Source of the DNA: Chryseobacterium indologenes
GTDB taxonomy: Bacteria > Bacteroidota > Bacteroidia > Flavobacteriales > Weeksellaceae
Reading direction: 5' to 3'
DNA: 64,000 nt
Assembly (NCBI RefSeq): GCF_001295265.1
Contig: NZ_LJOD01000001.1
Coordinates: 620,001 to 684,000 of the forward strand
Under the pieces are notes generated by a model. That model saw nothing but the letters and a program-made list of their open reading frames with translations. It had not been told where the DNA came from and ran no database searches. The translations under genes and the position numbers were made by a program. Below, in pieces: positions 62,913-64,000 of this stretch; position 1 is the stretch's first letter, and the number at the start of each line of letters is the position of its first letter.

Positions 62913-63473
62913 TTAAGATCCTTCTGTTTCCTTCCACAAAGGCTTTTGTTCTAAAACCCGGGCATGTATCGGGCATGTTTCCTGATGCGCCCCTTTCAGG
63001 TATCCGGTGCTCATCAGAAATTCATTTACAATTTCGCCTCCTGTAAATTTGAATGTTTTTTTAAACAGCTTCATCCACTCCTGAAGCGTTTTGGGATGAT
63101 GATGATTCAGCCATTTCTCGAATGAGCCGAATTCAGCCTGTAGTTCCAGGATCGTTTTGGCATTCTCAATAGCTGCATTCACTTTCAGTCTGTTTCTGAT
63201 AATTCCCGGATCGCCCAGGAGCCTTTCACGGTCTTCTTCCGTATAGGAAGCAATTTCCCGGATATTAAAATTGCTGTAAGCTTTCCTGAAGCTTTCTTCT
63301 TTTTTCAGGACTGTTTCCCAGCTTAATCCTGCCTGATTGATTTCCAGGATCAGTCTTCCAAATAATTCATTATCATCATGGATCGGGAATCCGTAATAAT
63401 TGTCGTGATAGTTTTTATGCAGTTCCTTTCTGCTTTCGGGCTGCATTCCGGATATAGCTAAGCAATAACTCAT
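62913..63473 (-). CDS. tag: DNA-3-methyladenine glycosylase I
   Basis: Removes 3-methyladenine from alkylated DNA, the first step of base excision repair. About 186 residues from MSYCLAISGMQPE; eight more codons upstream to 63497 add nothing recognisable. Family landmarks are YHDNYYGFPIHDDNELFGRL near residue 22, QAGLSWETVLKKEESF near 48 and the C-terminal HQETCPIHARV. The zinc-binding residues expected from E. coli Tag (Cys near the start, HxxxC at the end) appear in SYC and HQETC. It is convergent with the exported hypothetical gene through the long hairpin. Confidence 0.88.
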   Translation of the reverse strand: MSYCLAISGMQPESRKELHKNYHDNYYGFPIHDDNELFGRLILEINQAGLSWETVLKKEESFRKAYSNFNIREIASYTEEDRERLLGDPGIIRNRLKVNAAIENAKTILELQAEFGSFEKWLNHHHPKTLQEWMKLFKKTFKFTGGEIVNEFLMSTGYLKGAHQETCPIHARVLEQKPLWKETEGS

Positions 63474-63669
63474 TGAAATATATTTTCGTTTAAACAAAAT
63501 TTTTTAAAGCTAAAAAACTTTTCAGCCTATAAAGATAAGGCAGGATGCTGACAACTGTTTGTCAGCAGTATTAAAAAAATGAATATTTTCTTTCGTTTTT
63601 TTAATAGTTTGTTTTCTTTACCGTTGTTTCACAAAACATCCTAAATTAGCACAAAAAATCCGATAACCT

Positions 63670-64000
63670 ATGAAACTTCTGCTAACAGTTGCTTTTTCAC
63701 TGATCTATACCCTTTTCAATTCCCAGCATATCTATTCCAAAGCATATGGAAATCAAAAGAATCCTGCCGTTATTTTCATTCATGGCGGACCAAGTGGAAA
63801 TGCTACCCTATTTGAGGGAACAACGGCACAGCGGCTTGCTGACAGAGGATTTTACGTAATTGTTTATGACAGACGCGGAGAAGGACGCTCTAAAGACAGC
63901 ACTGCAATGATGACGTTCAACGAAAGCTTTAATGACCTGAACCAGATCTACCAGACCTATCATCTCAAAAAAGCTTCAATTCTGGCTCACAGCTTCGGAG
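63670..64000 (+). CDS. Alpha/beta hydrolase, exported (3' end outside window)
   Basis: First 110 codons of an alpha/beta hydrolase, cut by the window edge. Signal peptide MKLLLTVAFSLIYTLFNSQH, oxyanion loop VIFIHGGPSGN near residue 36, a YDRRGEGRS turn near 67 and the nucleophile elbow AHSFG at the end. The HGGPSGN and DRRGxGRS pattern resembles proline iminopeptidases. Probably periplasmic. The active-site acid and histidine lie beyond the window. Confidence 0.85.
   Translation, partial: MKLLLTVAFSLIYTLFNSQHIYSKAYGNQKNPAVIFIHGGPSGNATLFEGTTAQRLADRGFYVIVYDRRGEGRSKDSTAMMTFNESFNDLNQIYQTYHLKKASILAHSFG

Noticed and set aside
1..64000. CRISPR array, rRNA or tRNA genes
   Set aside because: No regularly spaced repeats and no tRNA cloverleaf or rRNA-like stretch were recognised by eye; in particular there is no tRNA at the island ends.

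Overview
The window looks like the chromosome of a Bacteroidota member close to Chryseobacterium (Flavobacteriia, Weeksellaceae). The evidence is AT-rich intergenic DNA, the Bacteroidota promoter element TAnnTTTG in front of several genes, a type IX secretion C-terminal domain, TPR-transmembrane-HTH regulators, and a general gene repertoire typical of that genus. No rRNA, tRNA or CRISPR array was seen.

Region 1 (1-13638, minus strand) is a tight operon for a PUFA-synthase-like or heterocyst-glycolipid-like secondary lipid. PKS1 has a PfaD-like flavin enoyl reductase, KS, AT, two ACPs and a KR. PKS2 has KS, AT, DH and its own phosphopantetheinyl transferase. A stand-alone ACP (frameshifted here), an alpha/beta hydrolase and a glycosyltransferase follow. 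The glycosyltransferase reads in frame into a second glycosyltransferase module at the window edge. The likely product is a glycosylated reduced acyl chain.

Region 2 (13639-24677) holds ordinary genes among decay: an AraC-type regulator remnant with an internal inversion, periplasmic glutaminase, a YdeI-family protein, a DUF1826-like protein, a POTRA/beta-barrel outer membrane protein, a pair of HTH genes, and a TPR-HTH membrane regulator next to the decayed tail of its own paralogue.

Region 3 (24678-43305) is a genomic island. An 18-bp direct repeat, TTATTTCCCGATACAGAA, lies at 24678-24695 and again at 43288-43305, where it is exactly the last five codons plus stop (FCIGK*) of mnmE. A tyrosine integrase and an excisionase-like gene sit at the mnmE end, with a second decayed copy of the same module. 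The cargo reads as defence: SbcD-SbcC, a Gabija-like pair (OLD-type ATPase/TOPRIM nuclease plus UvrD-like helicase), an orphan protein with a HEPN-like motif, and a two-gene module of a caspase-like protease and an alpha/beta hydrolase joined by a TAATG overlap. The last module is the best candidate here for an undescribed system.

Region 4 (43288-64000) is core chromosome: mnmE, an aminopeptidase P homologue, pruA, small lipoproteins, a TraB/GumN-like protein, a TPR-AraC regulator, a thioredoxin-like protein, fabH, corA, a patatin-like phospholipase, a T9SS cargo protein, a divergent HxlR regulator/NAD(P)H oxidoreductase pair, 3-methyladenine glycosylase I, and the start of an alpha/beta hydrolase cut by the window edge. 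All calls come from reading the sequence; no search or alignment was run.
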